NCBI GenBank assembly: GCA_048499435.1
Contig: JASNZW010000002.1
Location: 124,001-188,000 of the forward strand
Direction of reading: 5' to 3'
DNA length: 64,000 nt
From: DAOTWC01 sp048499435
GTDB taxonomy: Bacteria; Chloroflexota; Anaerolineae; Aggregatilineales; Phototrophicaceae
Shown: positions 9,222 to 17,920 of the stretch, one piece after another
Layout of the letters: every line of letters begins with the position of its first letter
Position numbering within the stretch: position 1 is the stretch's first letter
The notes under the pieces: generated by a model
Told to the model about the DNA's origin: nothing
The model's input: only the letters and a program-made list of their open reading frames with translations
The model's database searches: none
Made by a program: the position numbers and the translations under genes

Positions 9222-9252
9222 AAACCGAGGCGGCCGCTGGCCGTCTCGGTTT
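9222..9252. terminator. Bidirectional terminator between convergent genes
   Basis: Fourteen-base-pair stem (9222-9235 with 9239-9252, one G-U pair) and a three-base loop. It reads AAACCGAG on one side and CTCGGTTT on the other, so T-rich tails exist in both directions. It lies between the ends of the YmdB gene and the PIG-L deacetylase gene. Confidence 0.8.
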
Positions 9253-9273
9253 ATTTGGCCGCGCAGAGCCGGT

Positions 9274-9996
9274 TTACGGCAGAACGCGGCGCGCCACCAG
9301 CCGGTTGGCGGCCTGCCAGAAGCGGAAGCCCTCGGCATAGGGCACGCTGACGGCCAGCCCACGAAATGCGCCCAGCGCCTGCGCGTATTTGTGAAACATG
9401 CTGTCCGCGGGCGCGGGCGGCACAAAAGCAGGGTCATAGCCCGCTGGCATGAGCTGGCTTTTGTGACAGTCCAGCATCGCCAGCTTCTGTTCCCAGACCG
9501 GCGAGATATCAACGTATTCTTCGGGGATAAACCCGATGCCCAGCTCCGCCTCCATGAATGCGACCGGCACAGCCGCGCGGTGCGGCGGAAACGCTGACGG
9601 ATAGTTCGCGGTCCGCGCGATCTGCGCGGCGTCCATCACCAGCCGGCTGGTCGTTTTGTGGTCAGGGTGATAATCATCAGCCGGGTGCGTGATGATCAGA
9701 TCGGGCCGGGCACGGCGGATCACCTCCACGAATTGATGGCGCGTCGGCGCGTCAAACCACAGGCCGCCGTCAGGCAGCGCCATCCAGACCAGCTCCGCGC
9801 CGATCACCGCCGCGGACGCTTCGCTCTCCGCCCGGCGGATTTCGGCGATCCGCTCCGGGTCGCCTTTTGGCCGCCCGCGCCCATCAGTGACCACGCACAT
9901 AAAGACCTGGTCGCCGCGCTGCGCGAACCGCGCCAGCGTGCCGCCGCAGAACAGCTCAAGGTCGTCGCCATGCGCGCCGATCGCTAATACGTTCAC
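9274..9996 (-). CDS. PIG-L/LmbE family deacetylase
   Basis: About 240 residues of the LmbE fold, zinc-dependent enzymes that remove N-acetyl groups from sugars such as GlcNAc derivatives. Seen are AIGAHGDDLELFCGG near the start (the AHPDD metal site, with Gly for Pro) and THPADDYHPDHKTT (second metal ligands, HPDH). The start is placed at the GTG at 9996, preceded by GAGGGGCGGAAG; upstream codons back to 10119 lie inside the previous gene. It is the last gene of the peptide-type importer operon, 17 bases after the permease stop, which hints that the imported molecule contains an N-acetyl sugar. Substrate unproven. Confidence 0.88.
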   Translation of the reverse strand: MNVLAIGAHGDDLELFCGGTLARFAQRGDQVFMCVVTDGRGRPKGDPERIAEIRRAESEASAAVIGAELVWMALPDGGLWFDAPTRHQFVEVIRRARPDLIITHPADDYHPDHKTTSRLVMDAAQIARTANYPSAFPPHRAAVPVAFMEAELGIGFIPEEYVDISPVWEQKLAMLDCHKSQLMPAGYDPAFVPPAPADSMFHKYAQALGAFRGLAVSVPYAEGFRFWQAANRLVARRVLP

Positions 9997-10013
9997 CTTC
10001 CGCCCCTCACTCG

Positions 10014-10898
10014 CTAATTGCCGCGCACATCTAACGCATCGCGCAGGCCGTCGCCGACAAGGTTGAACCCCAGCACGGTCAGCAAAATCGCCAGCCCAGG
10101 GAAAAACGGCATCCACCACGCCGAGCGAATGAACGCCCGGCTTTCGGTCAGCATCTTGCCCCAGCTTGGCGTCGCCTGCTGCGCGCTGCCCAGCCCCAGG
10201 AAGCTCAGCGACGCTTCCGCCAGCACGATGCTGCCCAACCCTAGCGTGGTGTAGATGATGACCGGGCCAATGATGTTCGGCATGATGTGCCTGAACATCA
10301 GCGCCAGGTTGCCCGCGCCAAGCCCGCGCGCGGCGTTCACATACTCTAATTCTTTTGTAGACAGCACCTGGCTGCGCACGATGCGGGCGGTCACGGTCCA
10401 GTTGATTAACCCCAGCGCCAGGATGATGTTTAGCTCGCTGGCCCCAAGCACGCCCGCCAGCGCGATCGCGATAATCAGCAGCGGGAACGCCATGATGATA
10501 TCAACGATGCGCATCAGCAGGATATCCACCCAGCCGCCGAAAAAGCCGGCGACCATCCCCACCGTGACGCCGATCACCAGCGCGATCAACTGCGCGGACA
10601 GCGCGATCTTGAGCGAAATCTGCGCGCCGTAAATCACGCGGGTGAAGATATCGCGGCCAATGGCGTCAGTGCCGAAAATATGCTCCATCGACGGCGGTTT
10701 AACATAATCGTTGGCGAGATCGCCAATGATCGGGTCGTAGGGCGCGATCCACGGCGCGAGGACCGCGCTGCTGACCATGACCACGATCAGAATGATGCCG
10801 ACGACGCTGCCAGGGTTTTTCAACAGCCGGCGCAGCGCCAGCACATTCGGGTGCATCGCAATCGGCTCTTTGGGACGTACCTCAGCAACAGCGCTCAT
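10014..10898 (-). CDS. Oligopeptide-type ABC transporter permease (DppC family)
   Basis: A 294-residue membrane permease with a DppC/OppC layout: cytoplasmic N-terminus, one membrane helix (residues ~32-52), extracellular segment ending GTDAIGRDIFTRVIYGAQISL, then five helices. The EAA-like loop YVNAARGLGAGNLALMFRHIMP is near residue 190. Its ATG overlaps the stop of the DppB-like gene (TGATG). No DppD/DppF ATPase genes are nearby. Confidence 0.93.
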   Translation of the reverse strand: MSAVAEVRPKEPIAMHPNVLALRRLLKNPGSVVGIILIVVMVSSAVLAPWIAPYDPIIGDLANDYVKPPSMEHIFGTDAIGRDIFTRVIYGAQISLKIALSAQLIALVIGVTVGMVAGFFGGWVDILLMRIVDIIMAFPLLIIAIALAGVLGASELNIILALGLINWTVTARIVRSQVLSTKELEYVNAARGLGAGNLALMFRHIMPNIIGPVIIYTTLGLGSIVLAEASLSFLGLGSAQQATPSWGKMLTESRAFIRSAWWMPFFPGLAILLTVLGFNLVGDGLRDALDVRGN

Positions 10899-11815
10899 CA
10901 GTAGCGAATCCGGGGGTCAACCAGCGGATAGGACATATCAACCAGCAGGTTCAGGCCAGCGTAGATCAGCGCGAAGGTGATCACCAGCCCCTGGACGCTG
11001 GGGTAATCGCGCGCGCCGATTGAATCGACCAGCAGGCGCCCCATGCCCGGATAGCTGAAAATCACCTCAACCAGCAGCGTGCCGCTCAGCAGGCTGGCAA
11101 GCCCCGTCCCCCACACGGTGACGATCGGCAGCAGCGCGTTGGTTACCGCGTGGCGCATGATTATCACGCGCGGGGGCAGCCCCTTGCCGCGCGCCGTGCG
11201 GATGTAATCCTGGTTGAACACCTCCAGCAGCGTCGAGCGCGTGATGCGCATCAGCACCGCCAGCATGGCGAAGCTGGCGGTTAGGGCGGGCAGCACCAGA
11301 TGCTGATCAAAGCCCGCGCCGCTGACAGGCAGCAGTCGGAAATGCAGCCCGAACAAAATCTGGAGCTGAATGCCGAGCCAGAACACCGGCACAGACACCC
11401 CGATTAAGGCGAGCAGCCGCGCGAAGTTATCCCAGATAGGGTTGCGCGTGATCGCCGCGACGATGCCCAACGGCACGCCCACAAAGACGGCGATCAGCAT
11501 CGCGCAGAGGGCCAGCACCGCCGTATACGGGAAGGTCTGGACGATCATATCCATGACCGGGCGGTTGGTGATAAAGCTCCGCCCCAGGTCGCCTTTCAGG
11601 GCGTCGGTGAAGAAAATCCAGAATTGGGTTGGCAGCGGTTCGTCCAGCCCCAGCCGGGCGCGCGTCGCGGCGAGGCTTTGCTCGTCGCCCCGGTCGCCCT
11701 CCAGGTACTGAGCGGCGTCGCCGGGTATCACGCGCATCAACAGGAAAGTCAATATATAAATGCCGATGAGGGTAGGAATAAACTGGATCAGGCGGCGTAT
11801 CAGATAGCGAAACAT
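10898..11815 (-). CDS. Oligopeptide-type ABC transporter permease (DppB family)
   Basis: A permease of about 305 residues starting MFRYLIRRLIQFIPT, the usual DppB/OppB N-terminus. It contains MRVIPGDAAQYLEG in the extracellular loop, the EAA-like loop YIRTARGKGLPPRVIIMRHAV, and a C-terminal ending in the family-typical DPRIRY. I chose the ATG at 11815 rather than the in-frame GTG at 11833 because the GTG is inside the hairpin at 11833-11862 and adds six atypical residues. The gene overlaps DppC by one base. Confidence 0.92.
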   Translation of the reverse strand: MFRYLIRRLIQFIPTLIGIYILTFLLMRVIPGDAAQYLEGDRGDEQSLAATRARLGLDEPLPTQFWIFFTDALKGDLGRSFITNRPVMDMIVQTFPYTAVLALCAMLIAVFVGVPLGIVAAITRNPIWDNFARLLALIGVSVPVFWLGIQLQILFGLHFRLLPVSGAGFDQHLVLPALTASFAMLAVLMRITRSTLLEVFNQDYIRTARGKGLPPRVIIMRHAVTNALLPIVTVWGTGLASLLSGTLLVEVIFSYPGMGRLLVDSIGARDYPSVQGLVITFALIYAGLNLLVDMSYPLVDPRIRY

Positions 11816-11832
11816 GAGTATCCAAGCTAGCA

Positions 11833-11862
11833 CGAGAGAGACGGCGCGCGCCGTCCCTCTCG
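11833..11862 (-). terminator. Intercistronic hairpin between binding protein and DppB
   Basis: Stem of 14 base pairs with one mismatch (11834-11847 with 11848-11861), extended by one C-G pair. There is no T-run after it on the minus strand, so it is more likely an mRNA-stabilising or attenuating hairpin than a full terminator. Confidence 0.5.
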
Positions 11863-11884
11863 CACAGGGGTTGAAATGTAAATA

Positions 11885-13504
11885 CTACTGCAGGTCCACC
11901 AGCGCGAAGCGAACGGTGCCGTTGTTGTCAATCGGCATGCCGCCCAGCCTGCTGCTGACCAGCCGGGTCATCGCGCCGTGGTAGACGGGGATAATCAGAA
12001 CGTTATCCATCGAAATCTGCTGCAGTTCCCGGAAGACCGCGTCGCGCTCTTCGCCGAACGGCAGCGACACGCCGCGGGCGTAGAGTTCGGCGATTTCCTC
12101 AGCAACGTCAACCGTGCCGTAACCGCAGTTGACGCGCGTCGCGGCGTTGGGCAGGACCAGCACGACCATGTTTTCCGGGTCCGGGTAGTCCATTGTCCAG
12201 CGGATGCCGCCCATCTGCATCGTGCACTCGGTGCGGTCGGTGGTGTAGAGCGACGCTTCGGTTGAATTGACGATCAGGTTGATGCCCGCTTCGGCGACGG
12301 TCGCCGCGACGGCGTTCAGCACGCGGTTTTCGGTCTCGTTCTGGTCGGTGCGGACCGTCAGCTCGATACCATCCGGGTAGCCGGCATCGGTCAGCAGCGC
12401 GCGGACCTCATCCAGATCGCGCACGAAGGGGTTGAATTCGGGGTCATAGATGGGCAGCCCCGGAGGATACAGGCCCACAGCGGGGACGCCCTGCCCCTGC
12501 AGCACGGTATCAATCACCAACTGGCGGTCAATGGCCACCGCCAGCGCGCGGCGGATGCGGACATCGCCCATTTTCTCGTCGTTGAGGTTGATGCGCAGGT
12601 TGTAGTTGGAGAGCGTGGGGATGGTCACCAACTGCGAGTTGAGGTTCTCATCCTCGCGGATGCGCGCCAGGTCGGCTTCGGGGGCCAGCGAGATGTCGAG
12701 CGAGCCGGCTTCAAATTCGATCACCTGGCTGGAGGCTTCCGGGATAACGCGGATCGTCGCGACCTTAACTTCCGGCGCGCCGCCCCAGTAGTTTTCGTTG
12801 GCCTGCAGCACAACCTGGTCGTTCTGCGCCCACGAAGCAACGGTGTAAGGGCCGGTGCAGACCGGGCCATTGGCGAGGAAGTCCATGCCATCAGCCGAGC
12901 CAGCGGCGATGATCGAGCCGCCGGGCAGGGTCAGGCGGGTCAGGAACGACGTGACCGGCGCGCGCAGGGTGATCTGAACGGTGCGGTCATCAACCACTTC
13001 GACGCCGCTGATCGCGCCCGCCGGGGCGACCGGCTCAGGCGTGGGCGTGCCATCGCCAACCGCAGCGGGCGCGGGCGGGCGGGCTTCCGCCCAGCCGACG
13101 ACATCGCGCAGCACCAGCGCGGCGGTGTAGGAAGTGCCGATATTCGGGTCAGACAGGCGGTCAAACGAATACTTCACATCGGCGGCATCTAAAGCGCTGC
13201 CGTCGCTAAAAGTGACGCCTTCGCGCAGGGTGAACGTGTAGACCAGGCCGTCTTCCGAGACCGTCCAGCTTTCCGCCAGCGCGGGGACCGGCTCAAGCGT
13301 GGTTGGATCGTAGGCGGTCAGGCCCTCGCAGACGTTGCGGATGACCATGAAGTCGTCCACGGTGCGCGCGGCGTGCGGGTCCAGCGACGTTGGCTGAGAT
13401 TCGGCGAAAGCAACGGTAACGCTCGCGCCTTCCTGGGCCGTAACGCCGACAACCGAGAGTGATAGAACAGCGATCAGAAGAATTACCGATAATGCCTTTT
13501 TCAT
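11885..13504 (-). CDS. Family 5 ABC transporter substrate-binding protein (oligopeptide/glycan)
   Basis: A 539-residue family 5 solute-binding protein (DppA/OppA fold). It has a signal peptide ending near VGVTAQEG with no lipobox, then ESQPTSLDPHAARTVDDF, the LAESWTVSEDGLVYTFTLREGVTFSDG block and the DVRIRRALAVAIDRQLV block typical of the family. A Pro/Ala-rich insert (residues ~140-160) is unusual. AAGGGGAGG precedes the ATG at 13504. It heads the operon with the DppB and DppC permeases and PIG-L deacetylase. Family 5 proteins bind peptides, nickel or oligosaccharides; a glycan is favoured here by the neighbouring deacetylase and the divergent GH4 enzyme. Confidence 0.92.
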   Translation of the reverse strand: MKKALSVILLIAVLSLSVVGVTAQEGASVTVAFAESQPTSLDPHAARTVDDFMVIRNVCEGLTAYDPTTLEPVPALAESWTVSEDGLVYTFTLREGVTFSDGSALDAADVKYSFDRLSDPNIGTSYTAALVLRDVVGWAEARPPAPAAVGDGTPTPEPVAPAGAISGVEVVDDRTVQITLRAPVTSFLTRLTLPGGSIIAAGSADGMDFLANGPVCTGPYTVASWAQNDQVVLQANENYWGGAPEVKVATIRVIPEASSQVIEFEAGSLDISLAPEADLARIREDENLNSQLVTIPTLSNYNLRINLNDEKMGDVRIRRALAVAIDRQLVIDTVLQGQGVPAVGLYPPGLPIYDPEFNPFVRDLDEVRALLTDAGYPDGIELTVRTDQNETENRVLNAVAATVAEAGINLIVNSTEASLYTTDRTECTMQMGGIRWTMDYPDPENMVVLVLPNAATRVNCGYGTVDVAEEIAELYARGVSLPFGEERDAVFRELQQISMDNVLIIPVYHGAMTRLVSSRLGGMPIDNNGTVRFALVDLQ

Positions 13505-13642
13505 TTTCCTCCCCTTTCTTAAAAGACACGGCCCAAATTTAGCACAGATCAGAATGTCTGCCTAGAAGCCATTTCAAAAACACCAACAGCGGCTAGAATG
13601 GGGGGTGTGAGCAAACTGTATTGATTGGGAAGCGAAGCAGCC

Positions 13643-15010
13643 ATGAAACTGACAATTATCGGCGGCGGCGGTGTGCGCACACCGCGCCTGATCCCCTCGC
13701 TGGTTAAACGCGCTGAGCGCCTTGGGCTAAGCGAATTGTGCCTGATGGACAACAACGCGGAAAAGCTGCGCCTGATAGGCGGCCTGTGCAAAGGGCTGGC
13801 CGGCAGCGCGCCGTTCAAAATCACCTTTACCATCGACGCCGCCGAGGCCATTCGCGGCGCGCAGCACATCATCACCGCCATCCGCCCCGGCCTGGAGCAG
13901 GGGCGCGCCACCGACGAGCGCATCTGTTTTAATCACGGCGTTTTGGGGCAGGAGACCACCGGCGCGGCGGGCTTCGCGATGGCGATGCGCAGCGTCCCCG
14001 CCATCCTGGGGTACGCCCGGATGCTGGAGGAACTCGGCGCGCCTAACGCATGGATTTACAACTTCACTAACCCGGCGGGGCTGGTCGCCCAGGCGCTCCA
14101 CGACGCCGGCGTTGAGCGCATCATCGGCATCTGCGACAGCGCGAACGGCGCGCAGCACGCGGTGAGCCGCTTCATGAACGTGCCGCTGCGCAGCGTTCAT
14201 CACCGGGTCTATGGGCTTAACCATCTGTCGTGGGCGGACAGCGCCCGCCTGGAGGTCAACGCGGACGGCAGCGGCGGCGAGGAAGTTTTCCCCGCGCTGC
14301 TGGCTGACCCGAAGTTCCGCCAGGCCACGCACCTGCAAATTTTCGATCCGGGCCTGATTGAGTGGCACAAAGCCTTCCTCAACGAGTACCTGCACTATTA
14401 CTATCACCGCGACGAGGTGCTGGCCGCGCTGCTGAAGAAACCCGAAACGCGCGGCGAGGAAACGCTGCGCCTTACGCGCGCGCTGTTAGAGCGTCTGCGC
14501 ACGGTTGAGGGCGACACACAGGCCAGCCTGGCCGCCTATCACGAGGTGATGGACGCGCGCGGCCGCACTTATATGGCGCACGCGCGCGGCGGCGCTGACC
14601 GCGTGAAGATGGAACCGGTCGGCGACGACGAAGAAGGCTACGCCGCCGTCGCGCTCGGCTGTGTCGAGGCCATTCAAAACCACGTGCCGCACTACACCGG
14701 CCTGAACGTCCCCAACCGCGGCGCGATCGCCGGCATGGCGGACGATGACGTTGTCGAAGTCGGCTGCTGGATTGACGCGCAGGGCATCACGCCGGAACAC
14801 ATTGGCGCTGTCCCGCGCGATCAACTGCTGCTGATGCAAACGGTCAAACGCTACGAACGGCTGGCGGCGCAGGCGATCCTCCAGAAGGACCGCACGCTGG
14901 CGGTTGAGGCGCTCACGACGCACCCGCTGGTCGGCTCGTACCCGCTCGCTAAAAAGCTGGTGGCTGAATTCCTGACGACCCACCGCGAGCTTGTCGGAGA
15001 CTGGCATTGA
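13643..15010 (+). CDS. Glycoside hydrolase family 4 (6-phospho-beta-glucosidase-like)
   Basis: A 455-residue NAD- and Mn-dependent GH4 enzyme, which cleaves glycosidic bonds by redox elimination. Visible are the N-terminal dinucleotide-binding GGGGVRTPRL, NFTNPAGLV, the metal cysteine in IGICDS (C164) and the metal histidine in GLNHLSW (H194). The start is the ATG at 13643, after GGGAAGCG; the TTG at 13625 adds six residues before the Rossmann strand and is less likely. The stop overlaps the TTG of the PfkB kinase gene. The residues after the metal cysteine (DSANG) differ from the CNxP pattern I expect for well-studied 6-phosphoglucosidases, so the exact substrate is open. Confidence 0.9.
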   Translation: MKLTIIGGGGVRTPRLIPSLVKRAERLGLSELCLMDNNAEKLRLIGGLCKGLAGSAPFKITFTIDAAEAIRGAQHIITAIRPGLEQGRATDERICFNHGVLGQETTGAAGFAMAMRSVPAILGYARMLEELGAPNAWIYNFTNPAGLVAQALHDAGVERIIGICDSANGAQHAVSRFMNVPLRSVHHRVYGLNHLSWADSARLEVNADGSGGEEVFPALLADPKFRQATHLQIFDPGLIEWHKAFLNEYLHYYYHRDEVLAALLKKPETRGEETLRLTRALLERLRTVEGDTQASLAAYHEVMDARGRTYMAHARGGADRVKMEPVGDDEEGYAAVALGCVEAIQNHVPHYTGLNVPNRGAIAGMADDDVVEVGCWIDAQGITPEHIGAVPRDQLLLMQTVKRYERLAAQAILQKDRTLAVEALTTHPLVGSYPLAKKLVAEFLTTHRELVGDWH

Positions 15011-15918
15011 CCGACTACGACATCCTGGTCCCCGGCAACTACTTCTGCGACCTCATCTTCACGGGTTTTCCGCGCTTCCCCGCCCTGGGGAGCGAGGTTT
15101 ACACCGAGGGCCTGACGATCACGGTGGGCGGCGCGCTGAACACCGTGATCGCGCTGCACAGGCTGGGGGTTCGCGTGGGGTGGGTAGGGTGCGTCGGCAC
15201 CGATCTGTTCAGCCGCTACGTGCTTGATGTTGTCGAGAGCGAAGGCGTTGACACGTCCCTGCTGACGCGCGTCGCCGGCCCTTTCCAGCGCGTAACCGTG
15301 TCCGTGTCATACCCGCACGACCGCGCTTTCATCACGCATGTGGACCCAGCGCCAACGCCAACGCAGCTCGCGTTCGATATCCAGGGGCGCGTCAGCTTTA
15401 AACACCTGCATTTCACCGGGTTTCACCTTGACGCGCGGACGCTGGCGCTGTTCGAGCGCATGCATCAGCGCGGCATCACCATCTCGATGGACTGCCAGGA
15501 CCGCCCGATCACGCTGGAAACGGACAACGTGCGCGCGGCGATCGCCGCGTTACAGATATTCATGCCCAACGCGAAGGAAGCGCGCCAGCTCGCCAGCACA
15601 GACGAACTGGACGCGGCAGCGGAAAAGCTCAGGGCGCTTGTTCCGACGCTCGTGATTAAGGACGGGGCGAATGGCGCGTATGCGTGGCAGGGCGGCGCGC
15701 GGCTGCACGCGGCCCCCATCGCCGTCAAAGCCGTTGACACAACCGGCGCGGGGGACGTTTTCAACGCGGGGTTTCTGGCCGCTTATCTTGCGGGAAAACC
15801 GCTGGCGGACTGCCTCACGTGGGGGAGCATCTGCGGCGGGCTGTCCACGACCGCCAGCGGCGGCACGGCGGCCGCGCCGCGCCGCGCCGATGTCGAGGCC
15901 TGGATCGCCGCGCGCTGA
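15007..15918 (+). CDS. PfkB-family sugar kinase
   Basis: A 303-residue ribokinase-like kinase. It has the N-terminal sugar-binding GG motif (TVGGALNTVIALHRLG), a central GVDTSLL segment, and the C-terminal signature DTTGAGDVFNAGF with the catalytic base Asp250. The gene starts with TTG overlapping the GH4 stop codon, so the two are translationally coupled; the kinase probably phosphorylates the sugar released or imported by this cluster. It ends close to the convergent gene at 15968. Confidence 0.9.
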   Translation: MTDYDILVPGNYFCDLIFTGFPRFPALGSEVYTEGLTITVGGALNTVIALHRLGVRVGWVGCVGTDLFSRYVLDVVESEGVDTSLLTRVAGPFQRVTVSVSYPHDRAFITHVDPAPTPTQLAFDIQGRVSFKHLHFTGFHLDARTLALFERMHQRGITISMDCQDRPITLETDNVRAAIAALQIFMPNAKEARQLASTDELDAAAEKLRALVPTLVIKDGANGAYAWQGGARLHAAPIAVKAVDTTGAGDVFNAGFLAAYLAGKPLADCLTWGSICGGLSTTASGGTAAAPRRADVEAWIAAR

Positions 15919-15965
15919 TACAACCGCCGGGTGGCGCCGCGGTCTGGCCCACCCTCTGCGGCGCA

Positions 15966-15986
15966 AGTCACTGAAGCTCAGTGACT
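15966..15986 (-). terminator. Small hairpin at the end of the sucrase/ferredoxin-like gene
   Basis: Perfect nine-base-pair stem (15966-15974 with 15978-15986) and a three-base loop that includes the stop codon of the minus-strand gene. There is no clear T-run, so its role as a terminator is uncertain. Confidence 0.35.
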
Positions 15987-16966
15987 GTATATTGCGGATA
16001 GGGATACTCTGCCGCGGAAGCTGTGCTGTGAGCGGTGTGAATGTGGGTGCGGACCGCAACGCGCGCTGTGTATCTGGCCGGCGCGCTGGCGGCAGGCATT
16101 GTGTAATCAAGCTGCACCTCAGCCCATCCCGGATTTCCCGCAGATGCATCGCGGGCGATAAATTGTCCGCTTTTCAGATAAGTAAACCACTCCCAGCCAT
16201 GGCGCATCCAGAGTTCGCGCTCTGCTGCCTGTAAAAACCCCTCGTCCAGCCCTGCCCAACCCCGGTAATGGCCGTATAACGCGCGCACGTCGCCGCTTCG
16301 CTGGACAATCTGCTCGGCCTGCTGGTCCTCAACATATGCCCAATGATGGCCTGTCGGCATATCCAGCATGGTTGGGGCAAAGACATGTCCCCCGAAATGG
16401 CTTACCCGCCAGACACGCAGATCGTCCCTGGCGTGATTTCTTCGGAGGTCATTGTAAAGAGGATAGCCAAACCTGGCGCAGGCGGCGTCTACTGTGCCAT
16501 GTGTGCAAACCAGAAGATCGCGCGTTGAGTCGCACGCGGCGGCGCGAAATGGCGCGAACTGCGGGAGCGTGTCTTGCGCTTCAAACAGCGCCCAGACCAG
16601 CGCCCCCAACCGGTCTTCAGGGACGAAATATTCGGTTTTTCTAAGCTGCGCAAAAGCGCCTTCCGGGCGCTCATAATGCATAACCCGCCGAAACCCGTGG
16701 CGGGAATATTGCGGATCGGGCGCGACCATCAACAGCCCGTGGCGATAGGGAAGCCCTTCCTGATACCGCTTAAGCCACAACGCGAGCAGATCAATCGCTC
16801 CCTGTGGGAGCGCGCCCGCCTGCTGGTAGATATCGTGTTTCCAGGGCAGCGGAGTTTCGACCACCACTGCATCGTCGAAACTGTACGCTGAGCCAACAGG
16901 ATCGAGGCCCTTTTGCATTGCCAGTACATTACAGTAGCATCTGGTTGTTGTCGCCGGAACAGCCAT
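15968..16966 (-). CDS. Sucrase/ferredoxin-like family protein (thioredoxin-fold ferredoxin)
   Basis: A 332-residue protein of the PF06999 group. The diagnostic central stretch is present: CTHGTVDAACARFGYPLY followed by VWRVSHFGGHVFAPTMLDMP. Members carry a thioredoxin-like [2Fe-2S] ferredoxin module; the conserved Cys and His residues here are candidate cluster ligands, though their function in bacteria is poorly known. The N-terminus has YCNVLAMQKGLDPVGSA and TPLPWKHD, also family features. The ATG at 16966 follows GAGGGCTGAG. It is directly downstream of the siderophore operon on the same strand, across an 85-base gap, so a link to iron metabolism is possible but unproven. Confidence 0.85.
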   Translation of the reverse strand: MAVPATTTRCYCNVLAMQKGLDPVGSAYSFDDAVVVETPLPWKHDIYQQAGALPQGAIDLLALWLKRYQEGLPYRHGLLMVAPDPQYSRHGFRRVMHYERPEGAFAQLRKTEYFVPEDRLGALVWALFEAQDTLPQFAPFRAAACDSTRDLLVCTHGTVDAACARFGYPLYNDLRRNHARDDLRVWRVSHFGGHVFAPTMLDMPTGHHWAYVEDQQAEQIVQRSGDVRALYGHYRGWAGLDEGFLQAAERELWMRHGWEWFTYLKSGQFIARDASAGNPGWAEVQLDYTMPAASAPARYTARVAVRTHIHTAHSTASAAEYPYPQYTVTELQ

Positions 16967-17051
16967 GCTCAGCCCTCAGCTTCTGGTTTATGCCCTGACG
17001 CGCAGCTTTGAACGGCCGCCCGCTAAATGCCAGCGCAGCCGTTTGTCCATG

Positions 17052-17918
17052 TTATGGCAGCAGCTCCACCGCGTGATTCGCGGCCGGCATTGAGTGGAGG
17101 CGGCCATTGCTGGTGGGTTTGGGCGCGGCAGGCTTTTTGGGCTTCCCCGCCGGGATGACCAGCGGCGTCCCGGTAACGGGGTCGGCGATCACGCGGCAGT
17201 CAATCCCAAAGACGGCGCGCACCAGCGCTTCAGTGACCACTTCAGCGGGCCGGCCCTGCGCGATAATCTGGCCTTCGCGGACGGCGACCAGTCCGTCGGC
17301 ATAGCGGCAGGCGTGATTCAGGTCGTGCAGCACCATCACGATCGTTTTGCCGCGCTCGACATTGAGGTCGTGCAGCAGGTCCAGCACTTCGATCTGGTAC
17401 GCCAGGTCGAGAAACGTCGTTGGCTCGTCCAGCAGAAGCAGGTCGCTGTCCTGCGCCAGCGTCATAGCGATCCAGGCCCGCTGCCGCTGCCCGCCAGACA
17501 GCGTATCCACCGGGCGGTCAGCGAACTCTGTCACGCGGGTAATTGCCAGCGCCTCCAGGGTGATGCGCTCGTCCTCGGCGGACCACTGCTGAAACCAGCT
17601 TTGATGGGGGTAGCGCCCCTGGGCGACCAGCTCGTGAACGGTCAACCCCTCAGGCGCGACCGGCCCCTGCGGCAGGATGCCCAGTTGTTTCGCCAGTTCT
17701 TTCGTCGGCAGCTTCCAGATGTCCTGCCCGTTGAGGACGACGCTGCCGCCGCGCGGCTTGAGCAGCCGCGAGATGCCGCGCAGCAGCGTTGATTTGCCGC
17801 AGCCGTTAGGGCCGACCAGGGCGGTTATTTTGCCGGTGGGGATGGTGAGGTTCAGGTTGTGGATGATGCTTTCCCGGTCATACGCCAGGGAAAGCTGCGC
17901 CGCGTTCAGTTCGCTCAT
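17052..17918 (-). CDS. Siderophore ABC transporter ATP-binding protein (FepC/FecE-like)
   Basis: A 288-residue ATPase for ferric-siderophore or heme import. Walker A is GPNGCGKST (residues 36-44), Q-loop GILPQGP, signature LSGGQRQR (140-147), Walker B LLLLDEPT with the TTFLDLAYQ D-loop, and switch histidine in MVLHDLNHAC. The C-terminal ~30 residues are a Lys/Pro-rich extension (KPKKPAAPKP). It is the last gene of the operon, two bases after the stop of the second permease gene, and works with both FecCD permeases. Confidence 0.93.
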   Translation of the reverse strand: MSELNAAQLSLAYDRESIIHNLNLTIPTGKITALVGPNGCGKSTLLRGISRLLKPRGGSVVLNGQDIWKLPTKELAKQLGILPQGPVAPEGLTVHELVAQGRYPHQSWFQQWSAEDERITLEALAITRVTEFADRPVDTLSGGQRQRAWIAMTLAQDSDLLLLDEPTTFLDLAYQIEVLDLLHDLNVERGKTIVMVLHDLNHACRYADGLVAVREGQIIAQGRPAEVVTEALVRAVFGIDCRVIADPVTGTPLVIPAGKPKKPAAPKPTSNGRLHSMPAANHAVELLP

Positions 17919-17920
17919 GG

